Of a stretch of DNA of 64,000 nt, positions 40,865 through 49,267 are shown one piece after another (the first letter of the stretch is position 1; the number at the start of each line of letters is the position of its first letter). The position numbers and the translations under genes were made by a program. Origin of the DNA: Pseudomonadota bacterium. Its GTDB lineage: Bacteria > Pseudomonadota > Gammaproteobacteria > Steroidobacterales > Steroidobacteraceae. The DNA lies in NCBI GenBank assembly GCA_021847105.1, contig JAJZUT010000001.1:124001-188000 (forward strand), written 5' to 3'. Under the pieces are notes generated by a model, which saw only the letters and a list, made by a program, of their open reading frames with translations, had not been told where the DNA came from and searched no databases.

Positions 40865-42487
40865 CTACAGGGACGGCTTGGCGGACAAGCTCACGGCCGG
40901 GGCCGTGCCCAGGATCAGGTCGGCGGCCTTCTCCGCGATCATGATCGTCGGCGCGTTGGTGTTCCCGCTCACGAGCGTCGGCATGATCGAGGCGTCGACT
41001 ACGCGCAGCCCGTCAACGCCGCGCACGCGCAATTGCGCATCGACCACCGCGGCATCGTCCGCGCCCATGCGGCAGGTTCCCACTGGATGATATTCGGTCT
41101 CGGCCGCTGCGCGTATGAACTGCTCGATTTGCGCGCCGCTGCGCTGCTCGGCCCCTGGAAACACCTCGGCGCCGACCACGGCGCGCAAGGGTGCCTGTGC
41201 GTAGATCTCGCGCGCGCGGCGGATGCCGGCAACGAGCGGCCCGAGATCCTGCGGGACACTCAGATAAGCCGGGTCGATCCGTGGGGGCTGAAGCGGATCG
41301 CTGGAAGCGAGGCGGATCGTGCCACGGCTTGCCGGGCGCAGATAACAGACGTGCAGCGTCATGCCGTGACCCGGCATGCGCCGTCGACCATGATCGACGA
41401 CATAAGCAGGGATGAAGTGCAGTTGCACATCTGGGGTAGCGGCCTGCTCGTCGCAACACAGGAACGCACCGGCCTCCGCGACGTTACTGGTGCCCGGTCC
41501 ATCGTGCCTGAGCGCGTAACGCAGCGCCGTGCGCACTGCTCCAACACCGCTCGCGAGCCGATCGAGGGTGATCGGTTGCGTGCAGGCGTGAATCACGTGG
41601 ACGTCGAGGTGGTCCTGCAGATTGCGGCCGACCCCGGGCAGGTCGTGCTGCACCGCGAGGCCCTGCGCGCGCAGCTCATCAGCCGGCCCGATGCCCGAGA
41701 GCAGCAAGAGTTGCGGAGAATTGATGGCACCGGCAGCGAGCAACACTTCGCGCTGCGCCAGGGCTACGAGGCGAGCGCCTCCACGGATGTACTCGATCCC
41801 CACCGCCTTCCGGCCCCGCAAGCGAATGTGCAGCGCCATGGCGCCGGTCATGACGGTCAGATTGCGGCGATGAGCAATCGGATGCAGGTAGGCGTCCGCT
41901 GCGCTGCAGCGGCGGCCCGCCAGCTGCGTCACCTGATAAAGACCGGCGCCGGCCTGTTCGCGGCCGTTGAAATCGGCGTTCTCTGCCAGGCCGCTCGCAA
42001 CGGCCGCCGCGACGAATTGATGACTGAGGGGGTTGGTGTAGCGGCGTTCGCACACATTGAGCGGGCCGCCCCGGCCATGCCATTCGGTGTGAATCGACTC
42101 ATTATTCTCCGCACGACGGAAGTAGGGCAGTACGTCGCGATAGCCCCAACCTGGATTGCCGAGGTCGCGCCAGTGATCGTAGTCCCGCGGCTGACCACGG
42201 ATGTAGACCATGGCATTGATCGAACTCGAGCCACCCAGCGTCTTGCCGCGCGGCCAGAACAGGCGCCGGCCATGCAGCGCGGCCTGCGGTTCGGTCTGGT
42301 AAAGCCAGTTGACCTTGGGCGCAATCAGCCGAGCGATGCCCGCCGGCATGTGAATCAGGAAGGAGTTATCGCGCCCGCCGGCTTCGAGCAGCAACACCCG
42401 GACCGCCGGATCAGCGCTCAACCGATGCGCCAGCACGCAGCCGGCCGAGCCGGCGCCGACGATGATGTAGTCATAGTCTGCAGCCAT
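40865..42487 (-). CDS. GMC-family FAD-dependent oxidoreductase (choline dehydrogenase-like)
   Basis: An alcohol/choline-type dehydrogenase of 540 residues from the ATG at 42487. It has the N-terminal FAD Rossmann motif IIVGAGSAGCVLAHRLS (about 8-24), the GMC signature GKTLGGSSSINAMVYIRG (about 82-99), and a C-terminal catalytic region with EYHPVGTCRMG and a late FAD-contact segment. AlkJ, BetA and related alcohol dehydrogenases share this pattern, and the substrate is not determinable. No bet genes nearby. Upstream open frame lacks family features, so the shorter start is used. Confidence 0.92.
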   Translation of the reverse strand: MAADYDYIIVGAGSAGCVLAHRLSADPAVRVLLLEAGGRDNSFLIHMPAGIARLIAPKVNWLYQTEPQAALHGRRLFWPRGKTLGGSSSINAMVYIRGQPRDYDHWRDLGNPGWGYRDVLPYFRRAENNESIHTEWHGRGGPLNVCERRYTNPLSHQFVAAAVASGLAENADFNGREQAGAGLYQVTQLAGRRCSAADAYLHPIAHRRNLTVMTGAMALHIRLRGRKAVGIEYIRGGARLVALAQREVLLAAGAINSPQLLLLSGIGPADELRAQGLAVQHDLPGVGRNLQDHLDVHVIHACTQPITLDRLASGVGAVRTALRYALRHDGPGTSNVAEAGAFLCCDEQAATPDVQLHFIPAYVVDHGRRRMPGHGMTLHVCYLRPASRGTIRLASSDPLQPPRIDPAYLSVPQDLGPLVAGIRRAREIYAQAPLRAVVGAEVFPGAEQRSGAQIEQFIRAAAETEYHPVGTCRMGADDAAVVDAQLRVRGVDGLRVVDASIMPTLVSGNTNAPTIMIAEKAADLILGTAPAVSLSAKPSL

Positions 42488-42509
42488 GCGGTCTCCCTTG
42501 CGGCGCCGC

Positions 42510-42674
42510 TCAGTTCCAGGGCTGCTTGCGCTCACCGCGGGCCGCGGCGTGCTTGCTGTCGCGGTGTGGCTGCGGCGGCTTGCGCTGGCTGTCGCGGCTG
42601 GGCGCGATGCCAGCGGCGAGCAGCGCATTGCGCTGCGCGTTGGTGCGGCCAGGCTTAGCGCGAGCGACATTCAT
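42510..42674 (-). CDS. Small basic hypothetical protein, 54 residues
   Basis: Between dedA (11 bp upstream) and the GMC gene (22 bp downstream), an ATG frame at 42674 encodes a hydrophilic, Arg/Lys/Gln-rich peptide that begins MNVARAKPGRTNAQRNALLA and ends KQPWN. No membrane segment, cysteine or known domain. Its tight fit in a gap on the operon strand supports it; the composition also fits a chance GC-rich frame. It could be a small nucleic-acid-binding protein, but that is a guess. Confidence 0.4.
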   Translation of the reverse strand: MNVARAKPGRTNAQRNALLAAGIAPSRDSQRKPPQPHRDSKHAAARGERKQPWN

Positions 42675-42685
42675 CGTGGGCGCGC

Positions 42686-43336
42686 TCAAGGCGCGGGCGA
42701 ATGCGTCCGGTGCCGTCGCAGGAACGCGATCGCCACCGGCAGCAGCGACACACCGATGATGATGAGGGTGACGAGCCCGAAGTTGCGCTTCACGAGCGGT
42801 ACGTTGCCGAAGAAGTACCCGCCCCACAAAAACAGCGACACCCAGGCGACGCCACCGAGGACGTTGTAGCCCTGGAAGCGCCCGTACGGCATCTGTCCCA
42901 CCCCGGCGACGAACGGCATGCAGGTGCGGATGATGGGCAGAAAGCGCGACAGCGCGATCGCCTTGCCGCCGTGCCGCATGAAGAACGCGTGCGTGCGATG
43001 CAGGTAATCGACCTTCAGCAGGCGGTAGCGGCCGCTGAATGCCGGTGGTCCGACCAGGCGCCCCACGCCGTAGTTGACCGTGTTGCCAAGCACCGCGGCG
43101 AGTGCCAGCACGAGGGTGGCAAGTGGTGCGCTCAGCGTGCCGCTGGTATCCACCGCGGCCACCGCGCCGACGCCAAAGAGCAGCGAATCGCCGGGCAGGA
43201 ACGGGGCGACGACCAGGCCGGTCTCGGCGAAAATCACCGCGAACAGAATCGGATACGTCCATGCGCCCACCTGAACCAGCAGGGCCGTGAGGTGGCTGTC
43301 GAGGTGCAGGACAAAATCGATGAGCCAGGCAATCAT
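42686..43336 (-). CDS. DedA-family membrane protein
   Basis: A 216-residue inner-membrane protein of the DedA/SNARE-associated superfamily. It shows the family motifs: E-TGL-x-x-x-PFLPGDSLLF (about 38-52), a central glycine-rich G-x-x-x-G-Y/N-x-x-G-R-L-x-G segment and the re-entrant FLPIIRTCMPFVAGVGQMPY (about 130-149). DedA proteins support envelope integrity and undecaprenyl/phospholipid flipping; the exact role of this paralogue is unknown. Read with the small ORF and the GMC gene, downstream of envC. Confidence 0.92.
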   Translation of the reverse strand: MIAWLIDFVLHLDSHLTALLVQVGAWTYPILFAVIFAETGLVVAPFLPGDSLLFGVGAVAAVDTSGTLSAPLATLVLALAAVLGNTVNYGVGRLVGPPAFSGRYRLLKVDYLHRTHAFFMRHGGKAIALSRFLPIIRTCMPFVAGVGQMPYGRFQGYNVLGGVAWVSLFLWGGYFFGNVPLVKRNFGLVTLIIIGVSLLPVAIAFLRRHRTHSPAP

Positions 43337-43345
43337 GGCGACAGT

Positions 43346-44530
43346 CTAGCGGGCATGCCGCTCGAGCCACAGTCGCGGGTCGACCGGTCGGGTCCCGTGG
43401 CGGATCCCGAAGTACAGCTCCGGGCGGCTTGCCCCGCCGCTGTTGCCTGCGGCGGCGATCAGCTGGCCGGCCGCAACCTGCTGTCCGACGCGCGCGTAGA
43501 GATGGTCGTTGTGCCCGTAGAGACTCATATAGCCGCCACCATGATCGACGATGATGAGCAACCCGAGGCCGGCCAGCCAATCCGCAAAGATCACGCGCCC
43601 TGGGGCCACCGCATGGACCGGTGCATCCAGCCGGGTGGCAATCAGATCACCGTCCCAGCGCAGCCCCCCGGCGCGCGGCTGACCGAACCGAGCCATAAGG
43701 CGTCCGGCCACCGGCCAGGGCAGATGGCCCTGCAGGCGGGTGAAACGCTGGGCCGGATGCTCGCGCGGCAGGCGCGCCTCGGCACGACGCAGCGCCGCGA
43801 GCAGCACCTGCAAACCGTGCTGTTCGCGGCGCAGGCGCTGCAGCCGCTCGGCGCGGGTGCGGGTGCGCGCGTCGATGCTCGCCAGCACCTTGCGGCGCGC
43901 GGCGCTCGCGTGCTCGAGCGCCATCAGCTGACTCTGGCGCTGCCGTTCGAGCCCGGCGAGCTGCGCATCGGCCGCGCGCAGCGCGCCGTCGAGCTGCTGG
44001 ATGTGCTGTAGGTCGGCCTCGATCTGCACCATGTCGTGGGCGCGCTGGCGACCGAAATAGCTGTAATACGCGAACATCCGCTGCACCCGGCCGGGGCGGC
44101 CCTGGTTGAGCAGCAGCGTCAGCGCCCCCTGGCGGCCGATCAGATAGGCGGCACGCAGCTCGCCGAGCAGGACGCGTCGCGTGTGCGTCAGGTCCGCTTG
44201 GCTCGCCTGCCGGCGCGCCGCCAGTTGCTCGCGGCGCGCCGCGAGCGCCGCGCGCTGGCGGCGGATGCCCGCCAGCGCCGTACGCGCCGTGCCGGCGGAT
44301 TGCTCGGTGGTACGCAGAGCTTGCGTCAGGCGGCTCTGTTCGAGCCGAGATTGCTCGACCTGCCGGGTGACCCGGGCGATCTGTGCCTGCACCACGTGCA
44401 GCCGCTCCTGGGTCCGGCGCGCCGCGGCCTGGGGCGATACGCGCGCCGTGGCTGGCCCAGCGGCGAAGAGCGTGAGCGCAATCGTGGCCATGAGATTCCG
44501 CGCGCGGAACCCCGTGGGTTTTAGGCACAT
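43346..44530 (-). CDS. envC: Murein hydrolase activator EnvC (LytM-like)
   Basis: A periplasmic activator of cell-division amidases. A signal peptide (MCLKPTGFRARNLMATIALT, cleavage after PATA) is followed by long coiled-coil regions (about 35-240, rich in Gln, Arg and Ala) and a C-terminal LytM domain with IIVDHGGGYMSLYGHND and GNSGGASRPELYFGIRHG. As in EnvC, the LytM zinc ligands are incomplete, which is expected. I use ATG 44530; 44542 and 44491 are alternatives. It is divergent from yibN; gpmI is not adjacent. Confidence 0.9.
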   Translation of the reverse strand: MCLKPTGFRARNLMATIALTLFAAGPATARVSPQAAARRTQERLHVVQAQIARVTRQVEQSRLEQSRLTQALRTTEQSAGTARTALAGIRRQRAALAARREQLAARRQASQADLTHTRRVLLGELRAAYLIGRQGALTLLLNQGRPGRVQRMFAYYSYFGRQRAHDMVQIEADLQHIQQLDGALRAADAQLAGLERQRQSQLMALEHASAARRKVLASIDARTRTRAERLQRLRREQHGLQVLLAALRRAEARLPREHPAQRFTRLQGHLPWPVAGRLMARFGQPRAGGLRWDGDLIATRLDAPVHAVAPGRVIFADWLAGLGLLIIVDHGGGYMSLYGHNDHLYARVGQQVAAGQLIAAAGNSGGASRPELYFGIRHGTRPVDPRLWLERHAR

Positions 44531-44550
44531 GCCGGATCGCATAGGGGCGC

Positions 44551-44556
44551 TATAAT
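44551..44556 (+). promoter_or_regulatory. TATAAT -10 candidate upstream of yibN
   Basis: A perfect TATAAT at 44551-44556, 41 bp before the GTG of yibN. No good -35 hexamer lies 16-18 bp upstream (the region reads CATGCC/TTAGGC), so it would depend on an activator or be a weak promoter. Confidence 0.4.
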
Positions 44557-44597
44557 GCGCGACCTTTTGGCGGCCGATACGATCTTCTCGCACCCCT

Positions 44598-45041
44598 GTG
44601 TTCACGGATCATCTTTCTCAATACATCCATCTGCATCCCTGGCTGGTCACCGCGACGGCGATCGTGGCGGCGCTCGCTGTCCTGGTTGAGATTCGGGCAC
44701 GCACGGAGAGTTTCGCGTCCGTCTCGCCCCAGGAAGCCATTCAGCTGATGAATCGCGGCGCGCTGACCATCGACCTGCGGGCCGGCGATCAATTTGCGGC
44801 CGGTCACGTGGCGGGGGCCCGTCGCATGGACGGCGAGCAGATTCTCAAGGCATCGGAAGTGCTGAAGAAGAACAAGCAGAAGCCGATCATCGTGTACTGC
44901 AACAGCGGCTCGCTGGCCGCGGCGGCCGTCCGCCAGTTGCGCGCGCAGGGCTTCGAACAAGCGGTGAATCTGCGCGGCGGAATCTCGGCGTGGCGCGCCG
45001 AGCATCTGCCGGTCGAGAAGGGTGCGGGACGCGACGCATGA
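44598..45041 (+). CDS. yibN: Membrane-anchored rhodanese-like protein YibN
   Basis: 147 residues after a GTG start. One N-terminal membrane helix (about 15-32) is followed by a rhodanese domain with the catalytic Cys101 in VYCNSGSLAAAAV and the conserved DLR at 59-61. Rhodaneses transfer sulfane sulfur; YibN has been tied to membrane-protein and SecYEG function. It is the first gene of yibN-grxC-secB-gpsA, and its stop overlaps grxC by 4 bp. Confidence 0.92.
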   Translation: MFTDHLSQYIHLHPWLVTATAIVAALAVLVEIRARTESFASVSPQEAIQLMNRGALTIDLRAGDQFAAGHVAGARRMDGEQILKASEVLKKNKQKPIIVYCNSGSLAAAAVRQLRAQGFEQAVNLRGGISAWRAEHLPVEKGAGRDA

Positions 45042-45304
45042 GCGCCCCGAAGGTCCTGATGTACGCCACCAGCTGGTGTCCGTACTGTGCCCGTGCCCGA
45101 CAGCTGCTGCAGCAAAAGGGCATTGTGTTCCAGGAAATCGACCTGGACGAGTTCCCGGAAGCGCGCGCCGAAATGATGGCGCGCAGTCATCGGCACACCG
45201 TGCCACAGATTTTCGTCGGCGAGACGCACGTCGGCGGTTGTGATGATCTTTTTGCGCTCGATGCCCGAGGCGGCCTCGACAAACTTTTACAAAGCGGAGT
45301 CTGA
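45038..45304 (+). CDS. grxC: Glutaredoxin 3
   Basis: An 88-residue dithiol glutaredoxin from the ATG at 45038. The active-site CPYC is at residues 14-17, followed by VPQIFVG (cis-Pro) at about 55-61 and GGCDDLFALD at about 66-75. It reduces glutathione-mixed disulfides. Overlaps the rhodanese stop (ATGA) and lies 3 bp before secB, so cotranscription is likely. Confidence 0.95.
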   Translation: MSAPKVLMYATSWCPYCARARQLLQQKGIVFQEIDLDEFPEARAEMMARSHRHTVPQIFVGETHVGGCDDLFALDARGGLDKLLQSGV

Positions 45305-45307
45305 ATC

Positions 45308-45793
45308 ATGGCAAATGAAGCCGCCGGCACGGTGCCGGCACCCGAAGACGCCAATGGCCCCATCCTGCAGCTGCAGCACGTCTATCTGAAGGACTGCTCG
45401 TACGAGGCACCGAACGGCCCGCGCGGGGACGGCAACTGGAACCCTCAGATCAATCTCGACCTGCAGACGGCGGTGAATGCGCTCGCGCCCGATGTGCAGG
45501 AAGTGGTGCTGACCGTAACGGTGTCGGCCAAGCAAGGCGAGACGACGGCATTTCTCGTCGAGGTGAAGCAGGCCGGCGTATTCCTCCTGCGCAACCTGAC
45601 GGAAGAGGACAGCAAGCGGGCGATCGGCGCGATCTGCCCCGGGGTGCTGTTCCCGTACGCCCGAGCCCAGGTGTCACATCTGATCACCCAGGGCGGCTTC
45701 CCGCAGCTGCTGCTGCCCCCGGTGAATTTCGACGCGCTGTACGCGGCGAACCAGACCCCGCAGGGTATGCCGGCCAACCAGCAGGCGAACTGA
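45308..45793 (+). CDS. secB: Protein-export chaperone SecB
   Basis: A tetrameric chaperone that delivers unfolded preproteins to SecA, 161 residues. Diagnostic segments are LQLQHVYLKDCSYEAPN (about 20-36), VNALAPDVQEVVLTVTV (about 56-72) and the C-terminal LLPPVNFDALY (about 135-145). It sits between grxC and gpsA as in E. coli. Confidence 0.96.
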   Translation: MANEAAGTVPAPEDANGPILQLQHVYLKDCSYEAPNGPRGDGNWNPQINLDLQTAVNALAPDVQEVVLTVTVSAKQGETTAFLVEVKQAGVFLLRNLTEEDSKRAIGAICPGVLFPYARAQVSHLITQGGFPQLLLPPVNFDALYAANQTPQGMPANQQAN

Positions 45794-45815
45794 ACGGCAC
45801 GGCCCGCGCCTGATC

Positions 45816-46835
45816 ATGCGCACCGCATCCGGGACTGACCGGCCGGTCGCCGTGCTCGGCGCGGGTTCGTGGGGAACGGCGCTCGCGATTCAGTTCGCGC
45901 GCAGCGGTCGGCCGACGCGGCTCTGGGGCCGGGACCGCGCGCAGTTGGAGCGCATGGCGCGCGAGCGCTGCAACGAGCGTTACCTTCCGTCCGGCGCTTT
46001 CCCCGAAGCGCTGCAGGTACAACCGGACCTGCAGCGCGCGCTTGCCGGTGCGCGCGATCTGCTCATCGCGGTCCCCAGCCACGCGTTCCGCTCGCTACTC
46101 GAGCTGATCGCCCCGTTGCTTGCGCCGCAAACCCAACTTGCCTGGGCAACCAAGGGATTCGAGCTGCCCACCGGGCTGTTGCCTCATCAGGTGGCCGGCG
46201 AGATCCTCGGACCCGGACGCTCCGTCGCAGTGCTCTCCGGGCCGACTTTCGCCCCTGAGGTTGGCGCCGGCCTGCCAACCGCCATGACCATCGCCTCGGC
46301 AGACGAGGCGTTCGCAACCTCACTGGCGCAGGACCTGTCCGCTGAGAACTTTCGCGCCTACACCTCCACGGACATCGTCGGCGTCGAGGTCGGCGGTGCG
46401 GTGAAAAACGTGCTTGCCGTCGGTGCAGGACTTTCTGACGGACTCGGCTTCGGAGCCAATACCCGGGTCGCGCTGATCACCCGAGGGCTCGCGGAGATGA
46501 TGCGCCTCGGCGTCGCACTCGGCGCGCAGCGCGAGACCTTCATGGGCCTGGCCGGTCTCGGCGACCTGGTGCTGACCTGCACCGATGACCAGTCGCGCAA
46601 CCGACGCTTCGGACTCGCGCTCGCCGCCGGCCGCACCCCGACCGAGGCTCTGGCGGCAATCGGGCAGGTGGTCGAGGGCTATCCCGCGGCGCGCGCTGTG
46701 CACGAGGTGGCCGCCCGACACCGCGTCGAGATGCCGCTCAGCGAGAGCGTCTACCGGGTACTGTACGAGGGCGTCCCCCCCAGGGAGGCGGTCCGCGAGT
46801 TGATGCGCCGGCCGATCAAGCCCGAAACGGAATGA
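45816..46835 (+). CDS. gpsA: Glycerol-3-phosphate dehydrogenase [NAD(P)+]
   Basis: Reduces dihydroxyacetone phosphate to sn-glycerol-3-phosphate for phospholipid synthesis. The 339-residue protein has the nucleotide-binding VLGAGSWGTALAIQFA (about 12-27), SGPTFAPEVGAGLPTAMT (about 146-163), the catalytic Lys region VGGAVKNVLAVGAG (about 193-206) and LGDLVLTCTDDQSRNRRFG. Last gene of the cluster; a MAPEG gene converges 7 bp away. Confidence 0.96.
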   Translation: MRTASGTDRPVAVLGAGSWGTALAIQFARSGRPTRLWGRDRAQLERMARERCNERYLPSGAFPEALQVQPDLQRALAGARDLLIAVPSHAFRSLLELIAPLLAPQTQLAWATKGFELPTGLLPHQVAGEILGPGRSVAVLSGPTFAPEVGAGLPTAMTIASADEAFATSLAQDLSAENFRAYTSTDIVGVEVGGAVKNVLAVGAGLSDGLGFGANTRVALITRGLAEMMRLGVALGAQRETFMGLAGLGDLVLTCTDDQSRNRRFGLALAAGRTPTEALAAIGQVVEGYPAARAVHEVAARHRVEMPLSESVYRVLYEGVPPREAVRELMRRPIKPETE

Positions 46836-46842
46836 CCGGCGC

Positions 46843-47235
46843 TCAGAGGTGATGCCACACGGCCCGCGCCGCGCCGAACAGCGCGCCGAGCATGAGCACC
46901 AGGATCGGCACGCTCGAGAGCGCGAACCCCAGACCCCGGGTCTTGGGCTCTTTCACATAAGACACGAAATAGACCAGCCGGCCGATGAGATACAGCGCGC
47001 CGAGAGCGGCAACAATACGCGGATCCATGTAACGCGCGGCCAGCCACATCGCGGGGATCAACATGATGAGCAGTTCGAGCGTATTCATCTGCACGCGGTA
47101 ATACCGCTCGAACAGCTCGTTACCGCTGGTTGCCGGGGCGGCCACACCGTAGGTACCGCGCGCCTTGCCGACAGCCATACCGAACGCGAAGAACTCCAGC
47201 AGAGCCAGCACGATCACCAGATGAACGAGCGCCAT
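46843..47235 (-). CDS. MAPEG-family membrane protein
   Basis: A four-helix inner-membrane protein of 130 residues, of the MAPEG superfamily (microsomal GST/leukotriene synthase related). The family motif is FERYYRVQMNTLE-L (about 42-55, the ExxxRxxxNxxE pattern), followed by hydrophobic helices. Bacterial members are of unclear function, possibly glutathione-dependent. Convergent with gpsA and divergent from the SRPBCC gene. Confidence 0.85.
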   Translation of the reverse strand: MALVHLVIVLALLEFFAFGMAVGKARGTYGVAAPATSGNELFERYYRVQMNTLELLIMLIPAMWLAARYMDPRIVAALGALYLIGRLVYFVSYVKEPKTRGLGFALSSVPILVLMLGALFGAARAVWHHL

Positions 47236-47273
47236 CGGGGCCTCCGGGTCTATTCAGGGACGGGGATCACGAA

Positions 47274-47289
47274 CCCGTACCAGTACGGG
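47274..47289. repeat. Short hairpin CCCGTAC-CA-GTACGGG
   Basis: A 7-bp perfect stem with a 2-nt loop in the divergent gap between the MAPEG and SRPBCC genes, followed by GCATCCGTA. A related hairpin (CCGTA-N4-TACGG followed by ATGCGCATCCG) occurs at 18301-18325. Possible dispersed hairpin repeat or operator. Confidence 0.4.
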
Positions 47290-47390
47290 CATCCGTATTG
47301 TGCCCATTCCGCCGCTCGCGTGATGGGCATTCACCGCTGGGCACGGCGCTGCCCCTGCACGCGCAGTGGCGCGATGGCACAATGGCCTGC

Positions 47391-47834
47391 ATGGAGAAGA
47401 CCCGGGGCTATGCCCATCGGCTCGACCTGCGCACCGGCGTCACCCCGGTCTGGGCGGCGCTGACCGACACGGAACTGCTCGCTCGGTGGTGCTCGCCGGA
47501 CGCCACCATCAGCGCCCGACCCGGCGGGCTGTTCCGAGCGAGGGTCGACCGCCTCACGGAGCTCGAGGCGTGCATCGACGTCTGGGTGCCGGGTCAGCGC
47601 CTGCGGCTGATCTACCTGCCCTCAGCGCTGCTGCCGCCGACCGAGAGCGCACTCGTCGATGATTTCATCCTGGAACCTGGCCGATCGGGGACCATCCTGC
47701 GGCTGCTCGGCTCGGGAATTCCCGCCGATCCGCAGTGGGACCTGCCGTATCTGCGGCTGCGGACCGGCTGGCAGGCGGCACTGGTGCGCCTGAAGGCTCT
47801 GCTCGAGTCGACGGACGCTGTGGAGGGACTGTGA
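47391..47834 (+). CDS. SRPBCC/AHSA1-like domain protein
   Basis: A small soluble ligand-binding-fold protein of 147 residues from the ATG at 47391 (an ATG three codons upstream is an alternative). It shows the AHSA1 pattern: VTPVWAALTDTELLARWCSPDA (in part, about 16-37), a beta-sheet region and a C-terminal helix with GWQAALVRLKALL. Function unknown. Its stop overlaps the GTG of the next gene (GTGA), so they are coupled. Confidence 0.75.
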   Translation: MEKTRGYAHRLDLRTGVTPVWAALTDTELLARWCSPDATISARPGGLFRARVDRLTELEACIDVWVPGQRLRLIYLPSALLPPTESALVDDFILEPGRSGTILRLLGSGIPADPQWDLPYLRLRTGWQAALVRLKALLESTDAVEGL

Positions 47835-48214
47835 CGTCATTCGTGCTGCGCGCGGTCGTGACCGCGCTGGGCTTGTGGATCGCGACGCGCTGGGTGCCGG
47901 GAATCCGCATCGATGATCCCGGCACGCTGATCCTTGCCGGACTGCTGCTCGGTGTCGTCAACGCTATTGTGCGCCCAGTCGTGATTCTGCTGACGCTGCC
48001 TCTGACGCTGCTCACGCTCGGGGTGTTTCTGCTGGTCGTCAATACCGCGATGCTCGCGCTCGTCGCCTGGATGCTGCCGGGCTTCCACCTCTATGGCGGC
48101 TTCTGGACCGCATTTCAGACTGCGCTCATCGTCTGGATCGCCGGCTGGCTGGCCTCGTGGCTGATCGGTCCGAAGGGGCGCATCCAGATCCACATCCATC
48201 GCCATCGAGATTGA
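47831..48214 (+). CDS. Phage-holin-family (4TM, DUF360-like) membrane protein
   Basis: A 127-residue protein with a GTG start, overlapping the SRPBCC stop by 4 bp. Four hydrophobic helices at about 4-21, 28-47, 50-76 and 88-112, with the family-like GLLLGVVNAIVRPVVILLTLP (in part) and LPGFHLYGGFWTAF. Despite the family name these are common chromosomal proteins; no phage genes are near. Function unknown. Confidence 0.8.
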   Translation: MTSFVLRAVVTALGLWIATRWVPGIRIDDPGTLILAGLLLGVVNAIVRPVVILLTLPLTLLTLGVFLLVVNTAMLALVAWMLPGFHLYGGFWTAFQTALIVWIAGWLASWLIGPKGRIQIHIHRHRD

Positions 48215-48292
48215 GTTCCTGGGCACACGCGCAGAGTGCGATAATGAATGGCTCTCCCGGCATGCGTGCCGGACATCGCCGCTGAACGCCCC

Positions 48293-49240
48293 ATGACCCA
48301 GGCACCGACTGCTCCGTCTGACGCATTGAAGCTGAAATTTTGTGGGCTGCACTTCGCCTCACCCATCGTCCTGCTGTCCGGCTGCGTCGGTTTCGGTGAG
48401 GAATACACGCGGATCGAGGGCTTCTCCAATCGCGACGCCGGCGCCGTGGTGCTCAAGGGCACCACGCTCGCTGCGCGGCTCGGCAATCCGCCGCATCGGG
48501 TGTACGAAACGCCAAGCGGCATGTTGAATGCAATCGGCCTGCAGAACCCTGGCACCCAGCACGTCATCGAGCGCATCCTGCCGGAACTCGATTTTTCCGA
48601 GACTCGCTTCATCGCCAACGTGTCGGGCTCGACGGTCGAGGAGTACGCTGAAGTCACGCGCCTGTTCGACCAGTCGCCGATCGACGCTATCGAAATCAAC
48701 ATCTCCTGCCCGAACGTCAAGGAAGGCGGAGTTGCCTTCGGTAACTACCCGGACATGTCCGCGCAGGTGGTCGAGGCCTGCCGCCGCGTGACCGGCAAGC
48801 CGCTCATCACCAAGCTTTCGCCCAACCAGACCGACATCCGTGAGAACGCCCGCCGCTGCATCGAGGCGGGCACGGACGCGCTTTCGGTGATCAATACGGT
48901 GATGGGCATGGCGATCGACGCGCGCACCCGCAAGCCGGTGATCGGCAACATCCAGGGCGGGCTCTCGGGCCCGGCAATCAAGCCGATCGCGCTGCTGAAG
49001 GTGCATCAGGTGCACGACGTGGCCCGCAAGCACGGCATTCCCATCATCGGGCAGGGGGGCATCACCTCGGCCACGGATGCGGTCGAGTTTCTCATCGCCG
49101 GGGCGAGCGCGGTGGGAGTCGGTACGGCGCTGTTCTACGATCCGATGGCATGCAAGCGGATCAACGCCGGGATCGACCAGTATCTGCACGAGCATGGCTT
49201 CAGTAGCGTCACCGAGCTGACCGGCACACTGCACGTCTGA
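48293..49240 (+). CDS. Dihydroorotate dehydrogenase, class 1B type
   Basis: Oxidises dihydroorotate to orotate in pyrimidine synthesis using FMN. From the ATG at 48293 it has 315 residues. The catalytic base is Cys139 in INISCPNVKEGG (class 1), where class 2 enzymes have Ser. GCVGFGEEY, ETPSGMLNAIGLQNPG and GGLSGPAIKP all match the Firmicutes PyrDB (class 1B) pattern. Class 1B enzymes normally need PyrK, an FeS/FAD subunit for NAD; none is adjacent. Most gammaproteobacteria use the class 2 membrane enzyme. No N-terminal membrane anchor is present. Confidence 0.9.
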   Translation: MTQAPTAPSDALKLKFCGLHFASPIVLLSGCVGFGEEYTRIEGFSNRDAGAVVLKGTTLAARLGNPPHRVYETPSGMLNAIGLQNPGTQHVIERILPELDFSETRFIANVSGSTVEEYAEVTRLFDQSPIDAIEINISCPNVKEGGVAFGNYPDMSAQVVEACRRVTGKPLITKLSPNQTDIRENARRCIEAGTDALSVINTVMGMAIDARTRKPVIGNIQGGLSGPAIKPIALLKVHQVHDVARKHGIPIIGQGGITSATDAVEFLIAGASAVGVGTALFYDPMACKRINAGIDQYLHEHGFSSVTELTGTLHV

Positions 49241-49267
49241 GCACCCCGCCGGCGCCGCGAGCGGCGT

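Noticed and set aside
47831..48214. Prophage remnant suggested by a holin-family protein
   Set aside because: The family is common in ordinary chromosomes and no other phage gene is near.
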